Positions 1-11,792 of a stretch of 64,000 bases of DNA are shown here, one piece after another. Location: the NCBI GenBank assembly GCA_034620365.1, contig JAQGEQ010000071.1, forward strand, positions 5,952,001 to 6,016,000, read 5' to 3'. Under the pieces are notes generated by a model that ran no database searches, had not been told where the DNA came from, and was given only the letters and a program-made list of their open reading frames with translations. This DNA is from Pegea sp. RAD2-039. Lineage: Eukaryota; Chordata; Thaliacea; Salpida; Salpidae. The position numbers and the translations under genes are program-made. Every line of letters begins with the position of its first letter. Position 1 is the stretch's first letter.

Positions 1-2818
1 AGTTTTAAGTAAATGTCAGGACCTTTCTAAACAAAAATTGATTTTTGTCATTCTTTTAAATGAAAAGCTATTAAAATAATTTGTTGAATTTTCACAACAA
101 GGAAAAGATTTCTGCAAAATCTTTTTCAAATCTTCACCAATAAAGTTTTTGAGATATTTTCAAACTTAGAGACTTTTATAATGCCTCAAGCATATTGTGT
201 TTGAAATGAAAACTTAATTACCAATGAAGACTTAACTACAAAAAATTGTTTTTTTTTCAGGTATTTTATTTGTTTTTATGTTTGTAAATATTTAATTTAC
301 GTTTTAAAGTAGTAACCCTTCTTTAAAACAACAAAATATTATATTATTATCTTTTCATAAATTTTTATTGTTTTAAATAACTTTTCAAGTGATTTAAATT
401 AAAAATTTAGATATATGTAAATAAGAATCACTTTTTAATAGCTACTAAAAAGTCGGATATAAATTAGAAAATTATTGAAACAAAAAAACAATTTATTTAA
501 AATCTATTTATTTAGCAACAATGATAGAAGTATTTCAAATTAAAACTGACAATATATCCGTTAAAAATATTAAAGAAATTTAAAATAATTGAAAGTTTTT
601 CGTATAAAGCTAGAAGACTTTAACATATTTAGGAGATATAACTACTTTATAATGTTTTTTAAGTTATTATTAACATAATTTCAGCATTTATTTAAAGTTT
701 AAACAATTTTTCGTTACAAAAATAACTTGGTTATTTATTTTTTATTTACATCAAAATTTTATGTCGAAAATGGACTATTTTTTATTTACATATTCACTTA
801 CAAAATGATTAAATATAAAATGTTTCTAACAAAAATTGTTTTGAGTAACAAAATATGAAATTGTAAACTATTTGTTATTAATGATATAAACAAAAACATT
901 AAATAAAATGTATAAAAGTAGAAATTGTAAATAGTTGAAAAAGTTTTAAAGTAAAATTTTTGATTTACAAAAATTAAATGGAAATTAATTTATTTTTGTA
1001 AATTAGAAAAAAAAACGAAAGGTTCAACCGTTTTTGCTTCAAACTATTTTTATAAAACGAAATTTGCTTTTGGCAAATATTAACCAAATTTTGCGTCATC
1101 AAGACAATAAGGTCGAAAGCTACAATTATGATGCCACCAAAAATATTATTGAAAATTTAAGAGGTAGCCAAAAGTCATATTTTGATTTAAAACAGGGTGT
1201 CGACTAGTTCTTCGATATTTTGTTTATTTTTCCATTTAAAGTATTTTAAAGTAAATATTGAATGAAACTTTATTACCTACTAATTCAGCAACTTTTTCAT
1301 CAGTATAACTTGAAATTAAAGTTGTTAAATAATTGCTTTTATAAATAACAACACCATATATAGTCGGCTACTTATTTAAATATACAAATTACAATAATTG
1401 TTTTTTTAAAACTGAAGGAGAAATATTGTTGGAAATTAATTAATAATTGATTGATTGACTTACAAACTAACAAACATTTAATTTGTTAAACTCTATTCTA
1501 TTCAGGAATCAAATTTTTTAGATTCTTAAATCAAACTAACATATATTTGAAGAAGATGACAGATGCATTATGGGAAATATTTAGTTGAACAAGATATAAA
1601 TCAATATGAAACTAGATATACAGGTTAAACATTAAAAACTAATCAGGTTTTTTACATCATTTATTTAAACAATTTTCAGCTTTTTCAAAAGATTCTTTTT
1701 CTTATATCTAGTAAAAACTCAAACAAGTTATTTGTACATTTTGCAGTATATTTCATCTAACCGTATGAGACATTAGTAGTTCAACCAGCGCAATAAACGA
1801 TCAATTTTAAAGGAAATTTACAATTTTCAATACTGTCTCTTTCTATCGAATATTAAGCACCATAAGATATCTTCAAAAACACCTGAAACCGTTGCAAGAA
1901 ATACTTAACAACCATGTTTTCTCAGAGTTATCTTCCTAAGCAATAACACCATTTAAAAGCAAGGATATGTGAAAGGGGTAAGCGCAAAATACATAGAAAT
2001 AAAAATCACTGAATATGTAGTTAACACATGAGAAAAAAAGACAAACTTTCCGTTTGTGTACATTAAAGAGGAATTCGGTCAAAAAAGCACTTTTCTATCA
2101 GCTAACTTATAATAAAAATAAGAAAAAGAAAGAAAAAAAATACAAAAAATAAAGATATATTTGATTAGAATTTGTTTAATTGAACATTGTTTGGGCAAAA
2201 TGGTCATATTGCACGTAGCCACTGACCTGAGCCACCTATATATAATTTTGTACATAAATTTGGCTAGTTAATATGGGGGTGGTTGGTTTGGATGGTTTGA
2301 AATAAATATTAAAGATGAATTATTTGATTAGTAAAAACTTGAAAACACCCTAAAAACCCACTTCTACTAAAACATCCGATCGACAAGTTATCATCAACTA
2401 ATCCTAGATCTTCGGAAGATATTGGCAGAATTATAAATCTACAATGAGAAAAGCACTTGACTATAAACAACTCTTTCACTTCTAAAAGATATTCTATGAA
2501 AAAATATAAATAAGTAAATCCACTAGACGATAAATTAGAAGAACGACACCAGAATCTGATTATATATTGGTTAGAACGTTTAGTCAAGCAGAAAGTCTAC
2601 ATCAGCAACACAAGATGAAGATTTGCATCATGCCAGCTTATTCCCTAGACAACAGAAGCTAAAAGAAATGAGAAAAGCAGAAAAAATCGATTGGTGACGT
2701 CATTAGTAGCAAATCTGTGAGATGACGTCACAACAAGAGTTTCTCCTCACTATAAGTACATCAGTCATCAACAAATTATGCAAATGAAGGCACGTGATGT
2801 CGCGTAATCGCGTTTCTT
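1..2818. other. Intergenic, AT-rich; 3' flank of the CREB3L gene
   Basis: I see no coding exon on either strand here. Open frames are short and made of low-complexity AT-rich codons, with no family resemblance. The last 150 bases are somewhat GC-richer and hold two perfect CRE palindromes just beyond the CREB3L stop codon; part of this is probably that gene's 3' UTR. Confidence 0.6.
2695..2730. promoter_or_regulatory. Pair of perfect CRE palindromes (TGACGTCA)
   Basis: TGACGTCA occurs at 2695-2702 and again at 2723-2730, start-to-start spacing 28 bases, about 90-125 bases past the CREB3L stop on the minus strand. TGACGTCA is the CRE bound by CREB-type bZIP factors, including the CREB3 family. 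Whether it works as an enhancer is not shown by sequence. Confidence 0.4.
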
Positions 2819-5800
2819 TCACTCTTTGATGAGGAATTGAGAGGATGAAGACGCAGAGAGCTTCCTAGCGATGTCGATAGCTCTAGTGGAAGATACTGGA
2901 ATAAGAACTTCAACTCTCCCACCGTTGTTGGAAAGCAGTTTTCTGCTGAATACAAAAGAAAGTGTTACTCAATTGCAGCAGCAAGTTGCAAGTGATTGCA
3001 GCAAGTTGCAGGTGATTGCAGCAAGTTGCAAGTGATTGCAGCAAGTTGCAGGTGATTGCAGCAAGGTGCAGCAGGTGGTCGAACAACAGAGTTGTTTTTT
3101 AGAAACTCGAATTATTGAAAAATGTAAAGAATTGCAGCACCTCGCAGTCGCTGTTATCTCCGTCGATGTTCTCGCGGTTTCCATGGCAATAACTTTTCTG
3201 ATTTGATTATTACCAGTATCATTTATATTTGCGAGATTATTTCGATCTTTATCATAAGTATCACCAACTCCAACTTTGATAGCCTTGCTAGGAATATCTG
3301 TGACAACAGAAGAGTTAGTAGGAAGCGTGTAGCGCGCGAAGCAGGTTACTTTTGACGCTTTTATCGAGCCATTTGTTCATTTGACATGATTCAGCAGAGT
3401 TCTGTTCGACGACTTGTTGATTGATGACAGATCCTTCTGTTGTTGTGGGAGTGACTTCCTGACCTTCTTTGTAAGACATCAATACACGCGATCTCACTAT
3501 GATCCAAGGATTTAGATGAGATCGGATTGAAAGATCACTTACTAGATCCAGAAGAGTAATCATCGGAAGACGTTAGATAAGATGGAGGTGATGATGTGTC
3601 TGTGTTTAAGATCGGGAGCCAACCACCCAGAAAGAAGACGAAACTCAGAGCAAGCATCTGAAGATGAAATTATCAAGTAGAAAAAAGATGGTTGTGAAAG
3701 AAACCAACCATCAAACAACTACTAGTTTGAGTGGTTGCTGCTTTGGTAGTTTTTGGTATTTTGCCAGCTAATAGAGATTGTAGAGATTTTAATTGGGTCA
3801 ACAAAGATCTATTGTTGTTCTCTAATGAGTCGACTTTCCTTTTCAAGTCAATATTTTCTTTGTTGTAAATATCCATCCTATAAAAGTAGATTTTTGTGAT
3901 TATTAATTTCCTGGTAAGTTTATTGATTAATATAAGTTGAAACTAATTAATAAAAATGTTGGTTTCGAACCAAGTAGAAAAGTTCATCAACATTTCAAAG
4001 ACACACAACATCAACTTACTTCTTCTCCAACTTTTCAACATACTCTTTCTTCTTTCGTCGACTTTCTTGGGCAGAAATCTTGTTTTTAATTTTACGTCGG
4101 ACCTACAAAACAATTTTGATCAAATTGTTGATAGATTTTCAACAACTTCACTTTTTTTAAAGATTTTTCTTCACTTTTTGTCAGAGGTAACTTAGATGGA
4201 ACAGGGTACCCTTCAGCTATAAGAGTACGTTTCTCTTCTTCAGTCAAGATAAGAGGTCCATGACTTTGTGTAAGACGCTAGAAACAGAAGACGCTTTTTA
4301 GTTACTGCATATTAAATAAACAAACATTTGAATTGATATTTGAAAGTTATAAACATGGAAATATTTAATAGAAGTTCTTCAAACTGATCATGTGTTGATG
4401 CTAGCAGCTATTGGTAGCGAAGCGAAAGTAATTTTCTGGTTTCAGATTGTTTAAGTCAACAAAACGCTTTTTGAAATCGTTTAAAAGCAAATATATGAGA
4501 AGTGGAAAGCTTTTCAAAGAAGCTTTCAGTTGTAGTTGTATCAAATAACCAACAAAAATATCTTTAACTTGAAGATCTATTGCTACAAATAAAATTTGTC
4601 AGTCCGCCGTCTTCATATAAATCAAATACTAATGAAGGTGTCGATACGCTTCATTGACTTTCACGCTCCACTGACTTAGCAGCGTTCCGCTTGGCTGGTT
4701 TTGGATAGATTTGCAAAAAATACTGCAGCAGAATATTAGAGACTAAAATATGAAAAAATTGATAAGATTTCGGGTCTAGTCGAGCGTTTTAGTCGCGCTT
4801 CACTGAGCATCTTGTTCGTCTGTCTGTTCTTTTTCAGAAACTTTTAGAAATAAGCAAATTGTGATTTTTATCTGCATGTAAATAAGTGAAGTGAGTGGTT
4901 TACAGCAATTGAAAGAAGATAAAAACATCTGAAACGACTGATTCTGTGAATAAATAAGTAATTTATGAATCTGTAGATGAAATAGTAATATCATATCACG
5001 AATGAATTGAAAGGAAATAATCAATATCCTTCCTGAATTATAGTTTGTTCACTAAAACGTCTGTTGTGAAAATATTAGTTGAAATACAAGAAAAATGATT
5101 ATATAATTTGTATCAGATTACTTTCAACACTTTTTAGTGTTTGTGAACATTTAAATAAATGTTATAATAACAAGTGAACGTTTTTCAAGTTAGTCCGGAT
5201 ACATGCTGAAATCACAAAATTGTCAAGTAACTTGTTTGCCACAAAACAACTGAAGTTGTAGACAAACTGGCTTTTCAAGATTCTTCCACGATTGATATAT
5301 GGCCCACTGAAACTTTCTATTTTTCAACTAACTGGAGTTTGTAGATATCGAATTATTTGGAAATATTTATTGAAAGTTCATAAGTACTTTATTGAAAGCA
5401 ATCACTTTGGAAATATGAGTCATCAACAACTATATAAATCGATTGGCAGTTGAAGTGATACAACAAAATTTATCTAGCTGCTGGTAGGTGTTTCAAATAA
5501 TCTTAAATCATCAATGTAGCAGATGTAACTTGCATCAAACAACAAGTAGTAGTGGATGTGAAAGATACATATGTTGGAGAATATGAACATGTGGGACGTT
5601 GTACAAACAACTTCGATAAAACAACTAAGTAGTCAGTTAGTAAGTTGCTGTTTCAGGCGAACAACAATGATTACGAGTATGAAATGCTATTGAATTTTCA
5701 ACAAGTTTTCCATCATTACTTTAATGACTACTTTGAAATTGTTATATGAACGAACAAACAAGTCAATCAATTCGTATTTTTATCAACGTTTGTCATCCGT

Positions 5801-8800
5801 AAAATGATCTTCCAACTCTACAGACACTTTCTACACCTTTAAAACTTGTTTTTAGTAAATAAGCGAGAAGTTATTGAAAATATAAAAAATATTTTACAAT
5901 CCAATCAAACAAAATAATTTCCAGCAGAAGCAGAGGTTATATAAACTGATTTTCAGTCGTAAACAGCGAGACGAAGCCGCCGCGAGCTCTTCTATTTCAA
6001 GCTTTCGCCGTCAGCGACACTTTCTTAATTAATTTCTTTAAAATATCAAATTTTTTCGGCTAATTCCAACTTATTTGATTAAATAATTATTTGTTGGTTG
6101 TTATTTTCAAAATGTTGGTTGGAAACATTAAATAAAAGTAAAAATATCAACTTTCTCACTTAAATTTCCATCTTATACTTTCAAAAAAACCAAAATAGAA
6201 CCACTAAATAAACAAGCAGATGAGAAGCTAGATAAAGGTGACAACAAGATGCTACATCAAGAAGAAAAGTATCCTATCAAGAGATCAGATGAAGAGTTTG
6301 AAGAACAGTAAATACAGATAAAGTCATCAAATATATGAATTTTTAATGCTTACCCTAAAATAAGCTTAAATTAGAACTGTTTCAAAATGTCAAATGTTTT
6401 AGAGTAAAGATAGCAGAAGATCAGATACATCACTAACATCTTATCTAAATGTCATTTAATGATCAAAGAGAGATGAATAAATTGATTTTGAATAAATCTT
6501 TGGAAGCAAATACCTGAGAAGAAGACAGTAGTTGAGATGCAAGTGATCCTGTTGACATACTAGATGGATGAACTCGGATTAGAGTAGGTGATGATTTCGT
6601 GGAAGTTGTCCCATTTGATTTGGTTATGTTCTTACAGTTTGGTTTTGAAGTTCTAGGACTGTGTGATTCGTTATCACTACTTGTACTACTTGGTGGTGTT
6701 GGTGGGAGCTGAAAGTTAATGTTTTAGTGAATTTAATTTGATAAAAATATTTGTTATTAGTCATCAAAATAGATGAATTTAACAAACTCAGCTATTTAAG
6801 AGAGACCTGTGCATGATGTTGAGTTATTTTAACATATTGTTGAGGATTTTCACCAACAGAAACTGGTTCAGTCTTAATACAAATGTTAGGAATCAGTTGT
6901 CCATCTTGTACACGTTTCACCTGCTTAAAAATTCCATATTTACTTAATACAAGTCATATTTAGTTACTAGAAGTAATTACATGTTGATGTAACTACTACA
7001 TCAGGGTTTATTGATTAATATTATTTGAAATATCCATCTGTAGTTGATTACAAGTAAATTTTATCCAATGAATTATCTTGTTTACAAATGCTATCAACAA
7101 AATACTTAAATATTTATATTTATATAAACAATGCTACTAATAAAGTGAAGTTATTTATTTTTAAACTAAACCGGTCTTATGTTGATATTTTTCAGTATAA
7201 GTTCGGTTTTTATTTACTTAATTATGAAATATAATTGAAACAAACTCACATATTTGTTAGTTTTGAGGATATTTTGAAGCGATGAAGTATGTATTTGTAT
7301 CTGAGTCTTATGAGGATTTGAACTTGTTCTTATATCACCAGAAAAAGAAGTTACTGAATGACTAACAGATGGAGTAATTGATTTTGTTCCTTGAACTACA
7401 AGTTCATTCAACTCAACACCAGATTTAGGGGCACGAGTTACAGTCCCCAAAGGTTTTAAAGTGGACTTATCCACACTCCTGACAGAGATCAATTTGTGAC
7501 CAGAAGTTGCTGACTTGGCAACTGGTTCATATATAAGAAAAGGTGGACCAGTTAGCTTGCGTTTTACACCATTTTTTTGGTGGCTATCAGTAGAAGTAGT
7601 TGTTGATGTAGTTGATATTAAAGAAGGAGTAAACACTGCTTGATTCTTACTAAATCTGTTCAAAGTATTGAATGAAGAAATTGAATCAATTGGAAAGTGA
7701 TTTACTAACGTGAAATTATCTTCAGTTTTAATAGCTGTAGTTTGAGGAGATGTAAATTTTTCTTTGCTTCTTGGGACACAGAAGTTGTTGATTGGTGTAG
7801 TGTCTTTGATTATCCGTTTGCGTTTGTTTGTGATTGGACTATTTAATATAGCAGTTGAAGGTTCTTCAGTGACACTAGCTTCTTTCTGATCAGGATCTGT
7901 TTTAAAGAGAGGTTTTAGAATCATTTCAAGATGCAAGTGATACTGACCTGATACTATATAATCATACGGATTAGCAAGTGAGAAGTCGACTCCAGATAAA
8001 TCATCAAACTCAAGCTGAGGTGGTTCATCAAAAGATGTATTATTCAAGTAAATATCCGGACAAGCCTCACTAAGAGGAAATCCAAGATCTTCTAATCCAT
8101 GACCAAATTCTAACCAACATTTGATTACAACAAGTCCGGATTTACTTGATGTACAAACCTGAATGGTTGATGACGTCAAACTTAACAGCTTCGAGCGGTG
8201 TCTCTGGTCGATCATTGATGAAGTAATTAGTTTGTTCGAGAAGAGCTTGTTGCTGCGCGGAAGACCCCGAGCTTGTAGATGAGGGTGAGTTACAGAGAGA
8301 TGATCTCGCAACTTCTTCATCAGCTGTTTTGTCGTCAAGCAGAAGATTTTGTTGCTCCCAGTCCCCTAGTGATGGGTTTCGTAAAAGTCCTGAGTATTCG
8401 TGATCGTAATCGGCGTGGACATCACGTGTGAAAGGCTGAAATGTGATTGGTTAATTTTATTGATTGTGATTGGTTAATTTTTACTAAAACTAATTTGAAG
8501 TTTTTAAAAAAAGTTTCAAGCAAAAAAAAGCTGCTTAAAACTGATCAGATAGTTTGAATAGAAAAGCTTCAAATCATATTAGGATATACAATGGAAGGAA
8601 ATAGGTGGGTTTTTTACACCTGAAATATTCAACTCTTACTCGATTGAAACATATTTGAAACTTCAAATAAATCACAAAACAACTTTTCAGATATAAAGTC
8701 AAATTTGTTCTCAATTCTTTACAAGTTAAATTTATGGAACTAATTATTTTGATAGAAGTAATTTGAACTCTTTTGTAAAAAGATTAAATTCAAAAATTTG

Positions 8801-9670
8801 TAGTTTGAAAATAGGCTTTTTAAAAACATAATGACTAAAGTTCAAAGTTAATTCTGATCAAAAGCAAATATATAATTTATTTTAAGAAGTTTTAAATAAA
8901 ATAGATAAAAATAAAAATATTTAAAATTTTAGAATTACTGGTTTAGAATTCCAAAATTAAAAACTATTAATAATAATTTGAGTTATTTTTATTTCATTTT
9001 GAACAATCTTTTAGAAAAAACCAATTTTTAAATAAGTGGAAACATTTGAGATATATCTTTGTCAATTTGATTTAGAAATTGTTTTGATAACAAGATAATG
9101 TGATAATTAGAACACAATGCATAAAGCCATCATTAAAATTACTTGAAAAAACTATAAATATACAACAGTTTTAATGTCACACACAACACTATCTATAGCA
9201 ACTAATTACAAGCTACAAATGTAACAAACACACACAGAAAAGAAGCTACAATCAATATAAGTAGCCTTTTCTAGTTCTTACATCTGTACTTTGTAATGTT
9301 ACATCTGGAAGGTCTAAAGAGCTTTCCAGACCTATATGGTGGCTCTGTAGTATTTAAAAGAAATTAGAAGACCACAAAACCAACATTTATAACCAGAATA
9401 TTTTAAGTTAATTCTAAACAATGTTGAAATAATGAAAGTTCCTTAAAAACTGTTATGAAATCATGCAAAAGTCTATAGACAAGTACTTTAGAAAGAGGAA
9501 ATTTGAATGATGTATACATTACCTAAAATGGAATTGAAAGTTACTGATAAAAATAATTCAGTTGACTGACATGAAACATAAAAAGATGATCTTACCAACT
9601 TAAAATTGATTGAATTTTCTAAAACATCTAATGTTTCATATCCAGATCCATCATATAGATCGTGTTCCAT
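2819..9670 (-). CDS. CREB3L: CREB3L1/CREB3L2-like (OASIS family) membrane-tethered bZIP transcription factor
   Basis: An ER-anchored bZIP factor, released by Golgi site-1/2 proteases to activate secretory-pathway genes. Fourteen coding exons join in phase into 818 aa: 9596-9670, 9282-9344, 8159-8435, 7948-8109, 7250-7896, 6807-6920, 6514-6708, 4152-4277, 4020-4102, 3709-3877, 3543-3657, 3350-3496, 3141-3297, 2819-2945. Diagnostic segments: acidic N-terminus; LPPTPPSS near 447; [17 protein letters not shown] near 522; basic region [18 protein letters not shown] from 555 with a leucine zipper to about 620; TQTSSCLM then a membrane helix near 638-654; a lumenal RVLM resembling the S1P motif at 679-682, aligning with CREB3L2 RNLL. 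At 818 residues it exceeds the roughly 520 of vertebrate homologues, mostly through the exon 7250-7896. Start is the only ATG in exon 1. The last two junctions (weak GTGCTG donor) are least certain. L1 versus L2 cannot be decided. Confidence 0.93.
2981..3070. repeat. 20-bp minisatellite with 40-bp higher-order period
   Basis: Four and a half head-to-tail copies of a 20-bp unit, GCAAGTTGCARGTGATTGCA. The R position alternates A, G, A, G from copy to copy, so the true period is a 40-bp doublet. The array lies inside the last intron (2946-3140) of the CREB3L gene. Because 20 is not a multiple of three, a translated reading cycles through frames, which argues against it being coding. Confidence 0.85.
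4278..6513 (-). other. Largest CREB3L intron, with a GC-rich island
   Basis: This 2.2-kb intron lies directly before the exon starting the conserved bZIP block. I find no convincing exon in it. Two patches are richer in GC than the surroundings: about 4610-4810 and 5940-6030, the latter containing several CpGs. Either could be an internal promoter giving a short isoform; nothing in the sequence proves it. Confidence 0.4.
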
Positions 9671-11792
9671 GACTAATATCAATTAGACTTTTGAAAATGT
9701 CTAAACCAACTCAAATCTATGGTCTTCAACAGTTTATTTGATTTTTAATAATAAAAAGAAGTTTCTATAAGAAAAAAAATTATTTTATTTCAACAGAAAT
9801 TTCAAAAGATCCTTAAAACTAAACCAGTTTAAAATATTCGTGATTTTATCAAATTAAAAATAAAATATTAAATTATATATAGATTTGATTTACAAAAAAA
9901 ACTTTATCTAAAAATATATGCTTGCTCTAATTCTTAAGATAACATTTTAAAAGAAAAGTGAAAGTGTTTTATATATAAAAATAAAACTTTAAAATTTATT
10001 TAAAGTTATTTTAAAATTACAAATATATTTCAATAATAAAAACAAACAATATCTTTGAGTGAAAGTTTTGTTTTTAAAACTTTAAACATAATAAAACATT
10101 TATTTCTTATAGTATTATGACCATAAAATTATTAACTTTTTAAAATATTGAAAAAATATAATTATTATAAAGATAAAATATAGTGAGAAAATTGAGATAA
10201 TAAAAATGAATTAAATATATAATTAATAATTTAAATAATATAATAAAATATATATTTTTATAAGCAATAAATTATTTATAGCAGCAGAGGTATTATCTTT
10301 ATTATTCTATTCTTTAATAAATTGATAAAAATAATTTAACAATTTAATCAAACTTTATATTTAAATAATAAGTACAAATGTGATTACAAAAAAATATATA
10401 AAAAACTTATTACTTAATTCAAAAAAATTATTCAAAAAGTAACAATATTAAAACTTTCATAATTAAAAATAAATTAATAATTAAAATCATTATTGTGTTT
10501 AAAAATAATAAGCAAAAAAACATTATAACTTAAATAACTTTAAATATATATACTAATTTTAACAAAAAAAAACGAATATTCAAATAAAATTAATTACGCA
10601 AAAGTTAATTTGTAAATGATATAAATATAATAACCAAACTTCTATACACAACTTAAGTTAATTATTCAATTATAAAACTATTAACTTGTCTTTCAAGTTA
10701 TCTTTAATTCAAACTCAAATTCAGAATTTAAAAATAGAATAATTATGATAAGAGACGATATAAACCGAAGATTTGATCTTTTCTTCTAATCTAGAGCATG
10801 GCTTCGCGACTTAGACATCTATGTCGGACTGTAGACTACAAAGTGCACAAGTACGCCCACAAAATAATCTAACTTTAGATAAAATCTAAAAGTCCATTAA
10901 AAGACGCGAGCATAGCGCTCTTGCGCGCTCTATTTAATAAAAATCATTTTTATTTCGCTTGGTTATATGTTTGAATTATTTCGTAAATACGATTATAAAA
11001 GAATTTCTTAATAATATTGTAAATAACTTGTAAGTTGGTAAGTTTTTTCGTATATCTAAAAATTTACCAAAATAAAAATAAAATTTATTTGTTTTTTTTT
11101 TTTGAAAGTATGTTTATTTGAAAATATTTTTAAACTGTTACCATAAATATTTATAATATCTGAAGCTTTTGGTGAATATTCTTTAATTTTTCTTTTTTTT
11201 TTTAAATCTAAATAAACATAAAATTAAAACATTTAATTAAAATTTACGTACTGTACAATTTTTATCGAGTTTATTCGTCTATAGACGCAACAAAGTTAAT
11301 ATATTCCATCAATATATCAATGTTTTTTAATGTCATGCGATATTTTTTATTTTTGTTGATTTATTGTTCTTAAACAGATTTTTATTATTTTATCCTAATA
11401 TGGTTATCAATAAAAACAAAATTCTTTTTAGCGTAATATTAGATTTAGTACAATAATATTTTGAAATTTTAACATTTTTCAATTTTACTTTGATTAGAAA
11501 ATATTTTTGATCTTAAAGTTGTAATTAATTTTATGTAAAATAATAAATAAAATTTATTTGATATTTTAAATTGAAATATTTTTAGGAATTTATTCTACAT
11601 CTTTTTTAATTCTTTTGTAAATTATTCCAGCGTGTTACATTGATTTAAATTATTTTTATCTTTTCTTCGCTAAATTACATCTTTAAAAATATTTTATTTA
11701 TTATCTGAAGAAGTTTAATTTTTTTTTTTTTTTTTTTCTAAAACTTGTCTTATTGTTTTTAGTTAAAACTTTTTATTGATTAAAGAAATTTA
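9671..11792. promoter_or_regulatory. Divergent intergenic region with likely CREB3L promoter near 10.78-10.93 kb
   Basis: Between the divergently transcribed CREB3L gene (minus) and the orphan membrane-protein gene (plus). Most is AT-rich filler. Around 10780-10930 there is a local GC and CpG rise (motifs such as GCGCGC, AGCGCT), the usual look of a promoter or 5' UTR exon in such a genome, probably of the CREB3L gene. No coding sequence seen. Confidence 0.35.

Noticed and set aside
7214-8338. Single 374-codon minus-strand frame as one gene
   Set aside because: Its first third is out of frame with the true protein. The region resolves into three CREB3L exons separated by introns of 49 and 51 bases that restore phase.
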